Below are positions 1-8,409 of a stretch of 64,000 nucleotides of DNA, one piece after another (within the stretch, counting starts at the first letter, position 1; every line of letters begins with the position of its first letter). Source of the stretch: Rhizosaccharibacter radicis. Lineage in GTDB: Bacteria > Pseudomonadota > Alphaproteobacteria > Acetobacterales > Acetobacteraceae. A model generated the notes under the pieces. It was not told the origin of the DNA, searched no databases, and was given only the letters and a program-made list of their open reading frames with translations. The position numbers and the translations under genes were made by a program. Where the stretch lies: assembly GCA_024508355.1 (NCBI GenBank), contig JAMZEJ010000002.1, forward strand, positions 186,001 to 250,000. Direction: 5' to 3'.

Positions 1-147
1 ACATCATCTCGAGAGTGATCGCAGATTAGTTGTGAAAGACATAAATGGTGTGAGTCCGCACGAAGGTAGGGGAAATGAAGGAGAACAGCAATCAAGCGAA
101 GGCGAAGATCACCGCCGGAACTACGCTATTGCCGCCGTTTGTCTCCG

Positions 148-165
148 TCACTCCCACTCGATCGT
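148..165. repeat. attL: attL, displaced guaA 3' end
   Basis: TCACTCCCACTCGATCGT matches TCATTCCCACTCAATCGT at 62334-62351 in 16 of 18 positions and in the same orientation. Read on the minus strand both copies spell the guaA C-terminus T-I-E-W-E followed by TGA. The left copy is the more GC-rich of the two, so it may be the original chromosomal 3' end, with the right copy supplied by the element. Confidence 0.88.
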
Positions 166-284
166 TCAAAGGCATCCTAAACACCTAATAATGTTCGATT
201 TTTTATCGTCGAGAGCATCGAAAGCCGACGCTCGGGCCGTCAAAAACCTACGGTGTTGATTTTAAAGGGAAAACTTCTCGAAAA

Positions 285-303
285 TATTTTTGCGTAGTGT
301 CGG
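285..303. repeat. End repeat, left copy
   Basis: TATTTTTGCGTAGTGTCGG is 17 of 19 identical to 62294-62312 near the other end, in the same orientation. It lies about 120 bp inside the left attachment repeat; the right copy is about 20 bp from the right one. Its role as a binding site for integrase, excisionase or a host factor is inferred only from its position. Confidence 0.6.
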
Positions 304-373
304 CATCTATCGAGATCGATCGGGCAAAAAAACCTTCTGCACTCGAAATGCATGCCGCTGATTCATCTTCAGC

Positions 374-386
374 AAAGTACCGTCAG
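374..386. repeat. Candidate integrase arm-type site, left end
   Basis: AAAGTACCGTCAG is present here and again at 62130-62142, in inverted form at 62157-62169, and as AAAGTACCGTCA at 62059-62070. A 12-13 bp word shared only by the two termini, in several copies at the integrase end, fits arm-type binding sites of tyrosine recombinases. Confidence 0.6.
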
Positions 387-439
387 GCACCTGTAGCATG
401 CGCTGCTGTCGCGGGCTATTGCCACCGACGTTCGAGAGG

Positions 440-1357
440 TTAGCTGCCGCGCAGATTGAGATCACGGACGGCGATGAATGCGCGATTAGTCTCCGCGGCA
501 CGACGGGCCTTCTCCTCCAGCACATCGATCAGCGACACCTTGCGCGAGAGCACCTCGTATAGATCGAGTCCGTCAGCGCAAATCAGATTAGTTTGCCGTC
601 CGCGCGAAAACGCTTCCAAGCCGTCTGCGGTGAATCCGGAATTGCTGACGAACAAGCCACGCGACCACGAGGCCTTGCCCGCGACCTTCCCAGAGAACGT
701 CATCAGATCCGCGAACCCAATCTGTGGCCCGTGCCACTTAGCCTCGACCAGATAAGTCTGACCCCCAAGCCTGAAGCTGCCGTCGATCTGCTCGCCCACA
801 AGCCGAAACGCGCCGCGCGGCGCCAGGCCGAATCCGGCAAACAGTTCACTCAGGAATCCCTCGAAGCGGAGGCCCCGCGTCTGTGGGTCCAGCTTCGTAA
901 TTTCAATGAGGCGCGTCGCAAGCTCCTGCGCTTTGGAAGCACTCAAAGTGGCGGACGCCTGCGGTGCCGCCGCCTCCTCGGCCCTCGGCTGGCCAAAGCT
1001 ATTGAGGAAACCCGGATCAAGCAGCTCCGGTATCTTGAATTCCACGTCGGGAAGGAGGCTGTTCAGGCGATCGATTTCGGCGCGGGTCAGTGGATTTCCT
1101 TTGCCGCGCCGATAGGTCATCGCCTGTCGGACGATCGCCATGATCAGCTTCGTGAAATACGAGCGCCGATGTTCAAGCGTCGATGTGAGAAGCTGAACAA
1201 TCGCCGGCCTCTTGCTACCCGGCACCCACAGCTCGCCAACGCCAGCCTGTGCCGCCGCCAGCGGAAAGGCGGTCCTGTTGTTTCCACTCCCCGGCAGGAA
1301 ATCATAAAAGAGGTCGGCCAGGTCTTCGACGGTCTGCGCTTCGCGGAATGACAGCAT
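440..1357 (-). CDS. PD-(D/E)XK (Mrr-like) nuclease
   Basis: This 305-residue protein has a C-terminal restriction-endonuclease-like fold. The visible core is I-D-G-S-F (D192), then V-E-A-K-W (E205, K207), with an upstream helix containing E166 and E171, as in Mrr-type DNA cleavage domains. The first 140 residues are helical and unrecognised and could bind DNA or a partner. The ATG follows the helicase stop codon after 2 bases, so the two are co-translated. It is last of five genes that start with an AbiE-like pair and continue with a Gabija-like ATPase and helicase. Standard Gabija systems have two genes, so this nuclease is an addition whose function is not known; a separate restriction enzyme is the alternative. 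Confidence 0.8.
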   Translation of the reverse strand: MLSFREAQTVEDLADLFYDFLPGSGNNRTAFPLAAAQAGVGELWVPGSKRPAIVQLLTSTLEHRRSYFTKLIMAIVRQAMTYRRGKGNPLTRAEIDRLNSLLPDVEFKIPELLDPGFLNSFGQPRAEEAAAPQASATLSASKAQELATRLIEITKLDPQTRGLRFEGFLSELFAGFGLAPRGAFRLVGEQIDGSFRLGGQTYLVEAKWHGPQIGFADLMTFSGKVAGKASWSRGLFVSNSGFTADGLEAFSRGRQTNLICADGLDLYEVLSRKVSLIDVLEEKARRAAETNRAFIAVRDLNLRGS

Positions 1358-1359
1358 TG

Positions 1360-3177
1360 TTAGTCGCCCTCAGCCTCCTGCATCCGCGCTTCAAGCTCGT
1401 TCAGGAACGGGGAGCGCCCCCAATGCATCCTCCCGCTGCGCGTATCGACATATCCGGAATACAGCATGTGGATTTCATCCCGGGCCCGCGTCAGACCCAC
1501 ATAGAACAGGCGCCGGCTTTCGCGCCGAGCCGCTGGTAGTTCGTTGCGCCACGGCAAGCTGCCCAGATCGAGGCCTACCATGATCACCACGTCATATTCG
1601 CAGCCCTTGGCGGAGTGCAGCGTCAGAAGATTCAGATGGAGCGGGGAGCCGTCACGACCGCCAAGGCTCGCGAGATCGAGATCCGCCAGCGGCCCACCAA
1701 GAGCAAGCGCGGCCGACATGCGGTCGACCTGTTCGCGCTGATCCGCCACGCTCGGCTCGGCCGCCATCAATGCGTCGAGCATTCCCGCTCGCAGCGCGGC
1801 TACGAAGTCTCGGGCGAGCCCTTCTTCAACCCGGAGCGACCAAAGAAGCCGAGTGAGGCTTTGCAACTCTGCGCGGGCCTCCGCATCCGAAATCCGAGCG
1901 CGATGGAAACCGATCCACCGATCCAAAAGGCCACGCAACTGCGGCCGCGCCTCGCGCCAGCCACCCGCGCACCAAGCGGCGCAGTCTTCAATCCAGCTCG
2001 TGAGTGCGACCTTTCGATAAGGCGCCGCCGTGTCGACGCGCACAAAGTCGAGGCCCGCGGCCGCGACAGCTTCCGCCACCACGTCGCCGGCTCGATAGTC
2101 CCGGTAGAGGATGGCGATGTCGCCGAGCGCACGTCCCGGTTTGGCGGCAAGCGCCGCCGGAATGATCTCGGCAACCGCATGCGCGGCCTGACCTTCCAAG
2201 CCATCATTGCATTCAACGAAGGCGATCACCGCCTGGCGATCCGGGTCGTTCGATTGGTAGCCCCGAACCTCGCCGAGCGCCATTTCCGAGGCGCTGACGA
2301 TCCGCGAGGCTGAGCGATAGTTAAGCTGAAGCTGAACGCGCTCGACATCGTCGCGCTCGGCCAGTTCCTGCAGCAAGGCTCCGTCCGCGCCGGTGAAGCC
2401 GTAGATCGATTGGTCCGGGTCTCCGACCGCAAAGAGGCGGACACCTCCGTCAAAGGCCACGCGCTTGACGATGCGATGCAACGCCACGCCGAGATCCTGA
2501 TACTCATCGACCGCCAGGACAGGGAATTTCGCCTGAAGCAGCGGGAGCACCCAATCGTGCTCCGAGACCAGCCGTTGGCCAAAAATCACAAGGTCATCGA
2601 AATCGACGAGACCTGTTCGCCGCAGCTCGGCTTCGTAGCCCTCGGCCCAGGCAGCAAGCTCCTCCTCATCTGTCCAGGCTTCCGACGCCCTATCCAAAAT
2701 CGATCGCCGATGACGCCCCAGGTCCATCGGCTTGTTCGGATGACCTACGCCGAAGAGCCTGTCTCCGATCCGTTTCATAGCCTGGTCACTCTGCCGTTGC
2801 GTGGCGACCGCAAGCGGAAATGGAACCGGCAGATCGGCAAGACGGCCATAGGGCATCAACAGATGCCTCAGACAAAAACCATGGACGGTGCCGATGAAAA
2901 GGTTCGGCGCCTCTCGCAGGCCCAGCCGTTCGAGCCGACGCGTCAACTCGCGGGCGCACTCCTGGCTATAGGTGATGCATGCCGCACCGCGCGGCGCGCG
3001 CACATCTTCAGCCATGATCCGGGCGAGCTTGAGAACCAGCGTTTTGGTTTTGCCGCTGCCGGGGCCAGCAAGCACAACGCAATGTCCCGTCGAGTCATAT
3101 GCCGCCTGTTGGCCCGGATTGCTGGCCAGGTCAGCCGCTTGGGCGAGATATGCAGCGCTGACACTACGCAATGGCAT
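1360..3177 (-). CDS. UvrD/Rep-like superfamily 1 helicase (GajB-like)
   Basis: An SF1 helicase of about 605 residues. Walker A is G-P-G-S-G-K-T at about 38-44, motif II is D-E-Y-Q-D at about 224-228, motif III is [10 protein letters not shown] at about 252-261, and late motifs include [10 protein letters not shown] and F-Y-V-G-L-T-R-A near the C-terminus. In Gabija systems a UvrD-like protein follows an OLD-type ATPase/nuclease, which is the arrangement here. It is longer than the classical GajB (about 490 residues). I chose ATG 3177, which overlaps the 3' end of the upstream gene by 14 bases. A longer frame to 3243 would overlap by 80 bases. A general repair helicase is the alternative, but the context argues for defence. 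Confidence 0.85.
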   Translation of the reverse strand: MPLRSVSAAYLAQAADLASNPGQQAAYDSTGHCVVLAGPGSGKTKTLVLKLARIMAEDVRAPRGAACITYSQECARELTRRLERLGLREAPNLFIGTVHGFCLRHLLMPYGRLADLPVPFPLAVATQRQSDQAMKRIGDRLFGVGHPNKPMDLGRHRRSILDRASEAWTDEEELAAWAEGYEAELRRTGLVDFDDLVIFGQRLVSEHDWVLPLLQAKFPVLAVDEYQDLGVALHRIVKRVAFDGGVRLFAVGDPDQSIYGFTGADGALLQELAERDDVERVQLQLNYRSASRIVSASEMALGEVRGYQSNDPDRQAVIAFVECNDGLEGQAAHAVAEIIPAALAAKPGRALGDIAILYRDYRAGDVVAEAVAAAGLDFVRVDTAAPYRKVALTSWIEDCAAWCAGGWREARPQLRGLLDRWIGFHRARISDAEARAELQSLTRLLWSLRVEEGLARDFVAALRAGMLDALMAAEPSVADQREQVDRMSAALALGGPLADLDLASLGGRDGSPLHLNLLTLHSAKGCEYDVVIMVGLDLGSLPWRNELPAARRESRRLFYVGLTRARDEIHMLYSGYVDTRSGRMHWGRSPFLNELEARMQEAEGD

Positions 3178-4948
3178 CGCGGATGTGCTCCAGCGCCTGC
3201 CGAATGTAATCCGGGCACGTATCTTCATCGACGTGAGGCGCAAGCGCCTGGGCGAAGCGCCCCTTGCCGATCCGTTCGATGAGCTTGATCAAGCGCTCCT
3301 CATCGAGCGTATCGGTGTCGTCGACCCAGCCCTGAATCAGGTCGCGGGTGGCCTGATTGATCGACAACTCCTCCTCGATCACCCCCTGCATCGCTTCCGC
3401 TAGCCCGCCACAGAACAGCTCCGGCTCAAGCGTGTTGCTGTTGACGAAATAGCCGAACGGCTCGGCGCGGGCGATCACAGCATCCGCGTCTAGCGGCGTG
3501 TAGTTCACGCCGTTCTCGACCAAGCGCAGCACATTAATCAGACGGCGCCGCACCAACGGTGGGTTCGCTCCGTTCGGATCACGATCAGTCAGGATGACGT
3601 GCGGAATATTCAGGCCTTGCGGACCGAGCAACTTCACGTATGGCGTGAAGTTAGTGCCGCTTACCGAGCAGACCGTAATGCCCAGCATGTCGAGCGGAAT
3701 GCCCAGCGCCTCAGCGAATGCCGGGATGAGAAACCGCTCAGCATCGCCTTCGACCAGGATGACGCCGCGCGCGAAGAAGATCTCGCCGCGGCTGACATCG
3801 ATGTAACGCTGGAGGTCGGCCTCATCGCGTTCGGTCAGCGGAGCCGTCGCCGTCGAGACGGCGGTCGTGGCATCCTCGGCGGCGTCGTGACGGAGCAGGA
3901 CGATCGATCGGATCGGTGTGACGCTGGCGATATGCGGCGAGTGTGTGGTGAGGATGGTCGTGAGAGGCGGCGTGTCTTCTTGGTCATTTGCAGCACCGCC
4001 GAGGAAGTAGCGATAAACAAGCCGCTGCACATGCGGGTGAAGATGCGCCTCGGGCTCTTCGACCACGAAGAAGGTGTGGTCGCGCTCGCCATCAGTCACC
4101 AAACGATCGAGCTCGAGGCTCTTCAACGCCAGGAAGATCAGGTTGGCGGTTCCGAGGCTGGCGTCGCCAACGCCGCGCGCTCCATTGTCGATCAGCAGAC
4201 GCAGGCTGCGCAGCAGCGCATCGACTCGCGTCGGAGCCAGGCCGAGCGTGAGCGGGACGGCGTGCTGCTCGCCCGCAATTGCAATCAGCCGGTCGCTGAT
4301 GCGTTGTGCCGTGGTAACCACCTCGGCATGGCCGGCAAGTTCGGCTTGAGCCTCGTTGACCTGTTGCTGAATTTCCTCGCGAGCATCTTCGTCGAGAGAA
4401 GTCGCCAACTGCTCGATCAACGGTCTCAGTGGCGAGTTGCGCCAACTCGACAAGTCCTTGTCGGCATCGCGCAGCGCAACTTGCACGTCGAGCGGCAACA
4501 TCCGGCGCAAGGATGACCCGATCGCCATGTCGGGATCGTCGCCGCCGAAAATGACGTACTCGTAGTCGGCCAGGCTTTCCGGATCGCGACCGAGATTTGC
4601 CTTGGGCTGGAATCGGTATGTGAGGCGCGCGACCATCGGCGGACCCGGGTCCACCACGCAGTCGTTGAGATGCGCCATCAAGCGCGGGTCGCCGGTGAAA
4701 TCGGTCAAATCGACAGAGATTTCGATGGTCTCGCCGAGCTTGCCCTCGCCAAGGCCATCCCAGAAATGTTCGAGCCCGAGCTGACGGTCCCGCTCCGACA
4801 GGCCGGGGTCCAGGATCAATTGCAGAGCGCGGATGAAGTTGCTCTTGCCGACCTTGTTCTCGCCGACAATGACGATGCTGTCGCCCGTCTCGACATCAAT
4901 GTCCGAGAAATTTGCGAAATTGCTTATTCTTATGCGTGATATGCGCAC
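3164..4948 (-). CDS. OLD-family ATPase with Toprim nuclease domain (GajA-like)
   Basis: This 594-residue protein has an ABC-type ATPase split around a long insert. Walker A is G-E-N-K-V-G-K-S-N (29-37), Walker B is F-F-V-V-E-E-P-E (293-300) and the H-loop is T-T-H-S-P-H (334-339). A C-terminal Toprim domain follows, with V-E-G-D (E400) and T-D-R-D-P-N-G (D455, D457). This is the architecture of OLD nucleases and of GajA, which nicks DNA when nucleotide levels fall during phage infection. The length is close to GajA (about 580). The start is GTG at 4948, preceded by GGGGGAGAAA. It lies 18 bases after the AbiEii-like gene and overlaps the helicase gene. Confidence 0.86.
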   Translation of the reverse strand: MRISRIRISNFANFSDIDVETGDSIVIVGENKVGKSNFIRALQLILDPGLSERDRQLGLEHFWDGLGEGKLGETIEISVDLTDFTGDPRLMAHLNDCVVDPGPPMVARLTYRFQPKANLGRDPESLADYEYVIFGGDDPDMAIGSSLRRMLPLDVQVALRDADKDLSSWRNSPLRPLIEQLATSLDEDAREEIQQQVNEAQAELAGHAEVVTTAQRISDRLIAIAGEQHAVPLTLGLAPTRVDALLRSLRLLIDNGARGVGDASLGTANLIFLALKSLELDRLVTDGERDHTFFVVEEPEAHLHPHVQRLVYRYFLGGAANDQEDTPPLTTILTTHSPHIASVTPIRSIVLLRHDAAEDATTAVSTATAPLTERDEADLQRYIDVSRGEIFFARGVILVEGDAERFLIPAFAEALGIPLDMLGITVCSVSGTNFTPYVKLLGPQGLNIPHVILTDRDPNGANPPLVRRRLINVLRLVENGVNYTPLDADAVIARAEPFGYFVNSNTLEPELFCGGLAEAMQGVIEEELSINQATRDLIQGWVDDTDTLDEERLIKLIERIGKGRFAQALAPHVDEDTCPDYIRQALEHIRDAIA

Positions 4949-4966
4949 ACTTTCTCCCCCCGCTTC

Positions 4967-5986
4967 TTATGCTTGATCGCCGCGATTTGCCCGCCCGGCG
5001 ATGTCGGCGCAGCGCGCCATCAGTGTTTCAAAAGATTCCGCGTCATCGAGCAGCAGGCCATCCTCGACCATGCGAGTGTAGTCGTCCCCCAGCGCCTTCA
5101 GCGCATCGCCCGCAGGCACGAGGCGCAGTCCGCCATGGACAGCAGCTAGATAGTCGATCGGTTCACGATCGGCCGCCTTCTCGGCGAAGAACATCGCCTT
5201 GTGTCGTGCAACCGCATCCGCCAGATCCCGATCGGCAAACGCTGCCTCGACGAGGCCTGCCTCGTCCAATCGCACCACGTCATGCCAATGGCGGGCGAAG
5301 CGCTCGCCGCGCAGTCGCTCTTGCAGGCAGAAGACGTGAATCGCGGTCGCCTTTTCCCAGAAGGTCCGCTCCGCGTGCAACACCCGCGGCCGGGCAGTTG
5401 GAAAAACCACATTCTCGACCAGGCCAGAAGCATCGCAGGCAACATCGCGCTCGCTCGCCGGCTCGCCGGTCGAGCGCGCGCCGAATTCCAGCATGACGCT
5501 CGGAGCGACGTAGCCCGTACCCGCGGTCGTCGCTTCATAGTCGATGAAAAGCTTCTCGCCGTCGGCGCGAACCGTCGCTACGAGTTTCTCCTTCTCCAGA
5601 GCCCCGGCGATCGTCGGATGGACCGTTCCGGCCAACCATTCAGGAAGCCGCTTTCGCACCTCGCTCGACCACCGTTTTTCCTCGCTGCGCGACTGCGGTA
5701 GGGCCTCGCCTTTTTCGCCGACAAGGTCGGGCGCGATCGCCCGAATGTCATAGGTGAGGTTGACATCCTCCGAAAAGCGCCGGATCACGCCATAGGCTTT
5801 CGAGAGCGACGTGCCGCCCTTGAAGACAAGGTGCTCGCCCAGCGCCGTGTCGTAGAGCGCCGACAGCGCCCAAACGACCCAGGCATCCTTTTCGAGCAGA
5901 TGCGCGGGCCGACCTGATTTGTCGGCGGCAATGGCCAGGACGTCACGGCGATCCGACGCCGACAGTCGGAGAAACACGTCAGCCAT
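4967..5986 (-). CDS. AbiEii/AbiGii-like nucleotidyltransferase (toxin family)
   Basis: A 339-residue protein of the AbiEii nucleotidyltransferase family. It has F-K-G-G-T-S-L-S-K (55-63), followed by R-F-S-E-D-V-N-L-T-Y-D (70-80), then E-K-A-T-A-I-H and R-H-W-H-D-V further on. Toxins of type IV AbiE systems transfer nucleotides to RNA targets and cause growth arrest. The usual acidic pair D-x-D reads D74-V-N76 here, so one metal ligand is changed and activity is uncertain. I chose ATG 5986 because A-A-A-G-G lies about 7 bases upstream and the start overlaps the antitoxin stop by 8 bases. Longer frames to 6013 lack a ribosome site. The antitoxin-like gene is directly upstream. Confidence 0.85.
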   Translation of the reverse strand: MADVFLRLSASDRRDVLAIAADKSGRPAHLLEKDAWVVWALSALYDTALGEHLVFKGGTSLSKAYGVIRRFSEDVNLTYDIRAIAPDLVGEKGEALPQSRSEEKRWSSEVRKRLPEWLAGTVHPTIAGALEKEKLVATVRADGEKLFIDYEATTAGTGYVAPSVMLEFGARSTGEPASERDVACDASGLVENVVFPTARPRVLHAERTFWEKATAIHVFCLQERLRGERFARHWHDVVRLDEAGLVEAAFADRDLADAVARHKAMFFAEKAADREPIDYLAAVHGGLRLVPAGDALKALGDDYTRMVEDGLLLDDAESFETLMARCADIAGRANRGDQA

Positions 5987-6572
5987 GCGCGGCCTTTCCG
6001 ACATTGCGCGCAAGCCACGTCGGAAGCTGCGGCGCCACCGCCACCAGCTCCTGGAAGGTTGTCGAAGGCAGCCTGCGCTTCAGCGTCTGAAGCGCAGCCT
6101 CCGCCTTTTCAGGCCCGAGCCACGCGAGCGCCCGCACGGCTTCACCGGCGGGCCGATTGGCCAAGGCCAGTTGCCAACGCGGCGCGTGCCGAAGCTCGAC
6201 CACTTGCTTTCCGAGGCTCATCGTGCGGCTGCGACCAGAAGTCAGGTAAACCGATCTGACCGGCACCTGCGTCGTGAGCCCGAGCGTGTTCGCGGCGGCC
6301 GCCCCGCTAGGTACGATGACTTCGCCGCGTTGACTGGCCAGCGCTTCGACCGCCTGTTCGACCGAAGGCGATCTGATCCCGAACCGGCTTGAAATCGGAC
6401 GCAGGTAAACGCCGCGACCGGCCCTCATGAGCTGCCCGCGTTCGACGAGGCGCGACAATGCCTGATCCACCGCAGCCCGATTCCCGAGATGCAGCAGGCC
6501 CTTGGCGGAAACAGGCGCCCCTTCCGGCAAGCCCCCCGCATAAGACAGAATCTGCTCGGCTAGTCGTTGCAT
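5979..6572 (-). CDS. AbiEi-like transcriptional regulator/antitoxin (DUF6088-type)
   Basis: A 197-residue protein with an N-terminal winged helix (about 1-60, ending in R-A-G-R-G-V-Y) and the C-terminal domain of AbiEi/DUF6088 proteins. In type IV AbiE systems AbiEi represses its own promoter by binding inverted repeats and counters AbiEii. Here the upstream promoter is overlapped by a 10-bp inverted repeat, consistent with autoregulation. The ATG at 6572 is preceded by A-G-G-A-G-A. The gene heads a run of five co-directional, nearly overlapping genes that includes a Gabija-like pair, so it may regulate all of them; that extension is inferred from spacing. Confidence 0.85.
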   Translation of the reverse strand: MQRLAEQILSYAGGLPEGAPVSAKGLLHLGNRAAVDQALSRLVERGQLMRAGRGVYLRPISSRFGIRSPSVEQAVEALASQRGEVIVPSGAAAANTLGLTTQVPVRSVYLTSGRSRTMSLGKQVVELRHAPRWQLALANRPAGEAVRALAWLGPEKAEAALQTLKRRLPSTTFQELVAVAPQLPTWLARNVGKAAHG

Positions 6573-6581
6573 GGCGATCTC

Positions 6582-6611
6582 CTGTCAGAAATATACGCGG
6601 TTTTCTGACAG
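6582..6611. promoter_or_regulatory. Inverted-repeat operator, probably for the AbiEi-like regulator
   Basis: CTGTCAGAAA (6582-6591) and TTTCTGACAG (6602-6611) form a perfect 10-bp inverted repeat with a 10-bp centre. It overlaps the -10 box and spacer of the minus-strand promoter, as expected for repression by the AbiEi-like protein encoded just downstream. Confidence 0.75.
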
Positions 6612-6618
6612 TTTTCAA
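6590..6618 (-). promoter_or_regulatory. Sigma70-type promoter of the AbiE/Gabija-like operon
   Basis: Read on the minus strand: -35 TTGAAA (6618-6613), 17-bp spacer, -10 TATATT (6595-6590). The regulator start codon is at 6572. The inverted repeat 6582-6611 covers the -10 and most of the spacer. Confidence 0.75.
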
Positions 6619-6645
6619 GGCGCGACTGCAACAACGGAGGCGCCC

Positions 6646-6674
6646 TTGACCGGGCCTTTATGACCGGGCATATT
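6646..6674 (+). promoter_or_regulatory. Candidate promoter of the plus-strand three-gene unit
   Basis: TTGACC (6646-6651), a 17-bp spacer and CATATT (6669-6674), with G-G-A-G at 6684-6687 and the ATG at 6696. The -35 match is good and the -10 fair. It is divergent from the AbiE/Gabija-like promoter. Confidence 0.5.
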
Positions 6675-6695
6675 TGCCTGCACCGGAGATCAGCC

Positions 6696-7250
6696 ATGTT
6701 TGTCTACAACCCGGAAAAGTTCGCGTCCTTGTATGCGTCGGAGCTCGGCCAGCAGCTTTGGGCCTTTCTCATCTTGCCCGAAAACGTCGCCCGCCTCGAG
6801 ACGGCTTCGGAACTGAGCAAACCCGCCGTCGAGGGCATCGAGGAACAGCTTCTCGAAGCGTTCCGCGAGGACGTGCTGGCGGATCGGGTCAAGCAGATGA
6901 TTGGCCACATGGTACGCCAGATTCTGGAGCAACGCGGCTGGGTGCTCGACCAGGGCGACGTCAAGGTGCAGTCGGTGCCCTTTACGAAGGCAGCGCGCTA
7001 TCGCCGGCCGGATTGGTTCACCTTCTACGCCTTCCGCAACACCGGCGATCCGCGCGACGTCGTCATCACCGATCGTCGCCAGAACGCTTCTCTGCCCGAG
7101 GACGCGCGCTGGATCTACTACGCCACCTTCGCCAGTCCAATCAAAGCCGCCGTGGCCTTCGGCGTCCGCGACATCAGCCAGTTACGCCAGCAAGTGCATT
7201 CAAATGGCTATCAACGCGTCCGCGTCGAGCGGATGCTGCGGCGCGCGTGA
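6696..7250 (+). CDS. Unrecognised 184-residue protein, first gene of the PHP-ATPase unit
   Basis: I do not recognise the family. The protein is soluble and mixed alpha/beta, without a signal peptide or membrane segment. It opens with M-F-V-Y-N-P-E-K-F and has a helical N-terminal half and an aromatic-rich stretch R-R-P-D-W-F-T-F-Y-A-F-R-N around residues 108-120. I chose ATG 6696 because G-G-A-G lies 8 bases upstream; a longer frame to 6660 overlaps the promoter. Its stop is 8 bases before the PD-(D/E)XK gene, so the two are co-translated. A small partner or specificity subunit of the downstream nuclease and ATPase is possible, but this rests only on gene order. Confidence 0.7.
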   Translation: MFVYNPEKFASLYASELGQQLWAFLILPENVARLETASELSKPAVEGIEEQLLEAFREDVLADRVKQMIGHMVRQILEQRGWVLDQGDVKVQSVPFTKAARYRRPDWFTFYAFRNTGDPRDVVITDRRQNASLPEDARWIYYATFASPIKAAVAFGVRDISQLRQQVHSNGYQRVRVERMLRRA

Positions 7251-7258
7251 GGTCTGAC

Positions 7259-8287
7259 ATGGCGACGACATCGATCGACGAATTCATCCGCGTCTCGCAG
7301 TTGCTCTCAGGCCTGACAATTTCGGTCCCCATCATGATGATGACGCGGGACGAGGTCGAAAGGATCGTTTCCGACGCGGCGGCCGACACGACGCTCTCAT
7401 CCCTGGATCGTGAGTTGCGCGCCAAGCTCAAGGCGGTGACCGCACCCGAGGACCATGTCCAGATGGCGCAGGCCTATGAGGCCTATTCCGAAGCGTCCTT
7501 CTATCTGGCAATGAAGGATCGCGGCGTTGTTTTGGAGCGCACGCCAGGCACCGGCGGCCATAAGGCAAAGCGGCCGGACTTCCGCTATTCGCACGGCGCA
7601 GGCAAACTCTATTTCGAGGTCAAGGCCCTCGAAATCGCCGAACCGCTGCCGCGTCACAAGGAAATCGGTCACGAGGCGTTGGAGGTCGCGGCCGAGTTGG
7701 ACGGACGCGCGCGGCAACCAGGAATTCACTTCGGCAAGCCGCTGGAGATATCAGGCCACCTGCCCAATGCAGGCTCCGTCGCGCGGATCGACGACACGAT
7801 CCAGAAGATCAGCAACAACATCAAGCCCGGCCAGATTGAGTACGGCCCGACCGTGCTTGTCGTCGATCTCGGGCGCCTCAGCAGCATCGCGCAAGGCCCT
7901 TCGGGCCTATTGCCCGTCTTCTTCCACGCCGGACCTCCGGCGGAAAGCTGTGTAAGTGGCGAACTTTGGCAGATCTCGCTCGGCCTGCCCGGGGAGCAGA
8001 TCCTTTCGCTTCCGGAGTTCGACGGCAAAAGCAATCTGGCGGGCCACCAGACTCAGGTCGGTATTCTCCGCCAATTTCCTACCCTGATGGCGATCACGTT
8101 CTTCCTGCCGCGCTGGAGCGAGAAACCCGAACTGCTGACGATCTGGAATGTGGGCTGGGATCAAACGGCCCTGGAGAATCCGTGCGCCCTCGACGAACAT
8201 CAGATTGGAGATATTCTTCACGATTATTCCGATGGCCTGAATGATCAGCGAAACGAACTGGGTTGGGATTTTCGCGTGAGTCGATAG
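7259..8287 (+). CDS. PD-(D/E)XK-type nuclease candidate
   Basis: A 342-residue protein. Its middle holds a typical restriction-nuclease signature: K-R-P-D-F (104-108), a short hairpin, then Y-F-E-V-K-A (118-123), giving D107, E120 and K122. A helix with E75 and E78 precedes it. The rest shows no known domain. I chose ATG 7259, eight bases after the upstream stop; an open frame reaches further upstream but reads another gene out of frame. It sits between an unknown protein and a large PHP/SMC-like ATPase, all in the same direction. It could be the effector nuclease of a three-component defence system, but no activity can be proved from sequence. Confidence 0.75.
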   Translation: MATTSIDEFIRVSQLLSGLTISVPIMMMTRDEVERIVSDAAADTTLSSLDRELRAKLKAVTAPEDHVQMAQAYEAYSEASFYLAMKDRGVVLERTPGTGGHKAKRPDFRYSHGAGKLYFEVKALEIAEPLPRHKEIGHEALEVAAELDGRARQPGIHFGKPLEISGHLPNAGSVARIDDTIQKISNNIKPGQIEYGPTVLVVDLGRLSSIAQGPSGLLPVFFHAGPPAESCVSGELWQISLGLPGEQILSLPEFDGKSNLAGHQTQVGILRQFPTLMAITFFLPRWSEKPELLTIWNVGWDQTALENPCALDEHQIGDILHDYSDGLNDQRNELGWDFRVSR

Positions 8288-8409
8288 ACCTTTGAACTAC
8301 TGCATCGGGCCGACGAGTGCGCGGCCTCGGCGCATCATCATTGGGCTGGAACACATCGACCGGGGGCACGACCGTCAGGGCGGACAACGACCGGGACAAA
8401 GGAGGAAGC

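Larger units (their letters stand above)
1..439. other. Gene-free left junction: flank plus left end of the ICE
   Basis: No convincing gene is present. Bases 1-147 lie outside the element, where sequence downstream of guaA is expected, but they are not obviously as GC-rich as guaA itself. From 166 the sequence belongs to the element and holds an A+T-rich stretch (about 180-300) and two short motifs that recur at the right end (285-303 and 374-386). These are probably integrase, excisionase or host-factor binding sites. A 75-codon open frame at 32-259 crosses the attachment repeat and is taken as chance. Confidence 0.6.

Noticed and set aside
32..259. 75-codon frame at the left end
   Set aside because: It crosses the attachment repeat; part of its translation is just the guaA end read backwards.
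440..1357. Third subunit of a known Gabija system
   Set aside because: Gabija as described has two genes; the nuclease is reported here as an addition rather than assigned to the system.
6674..7258. N-terminal extension of the PD-(D/E)XK gene
   Set aside because: It runs out of frame through the 184-residue gene; ATG 7259 directly after that gene is the natural start.
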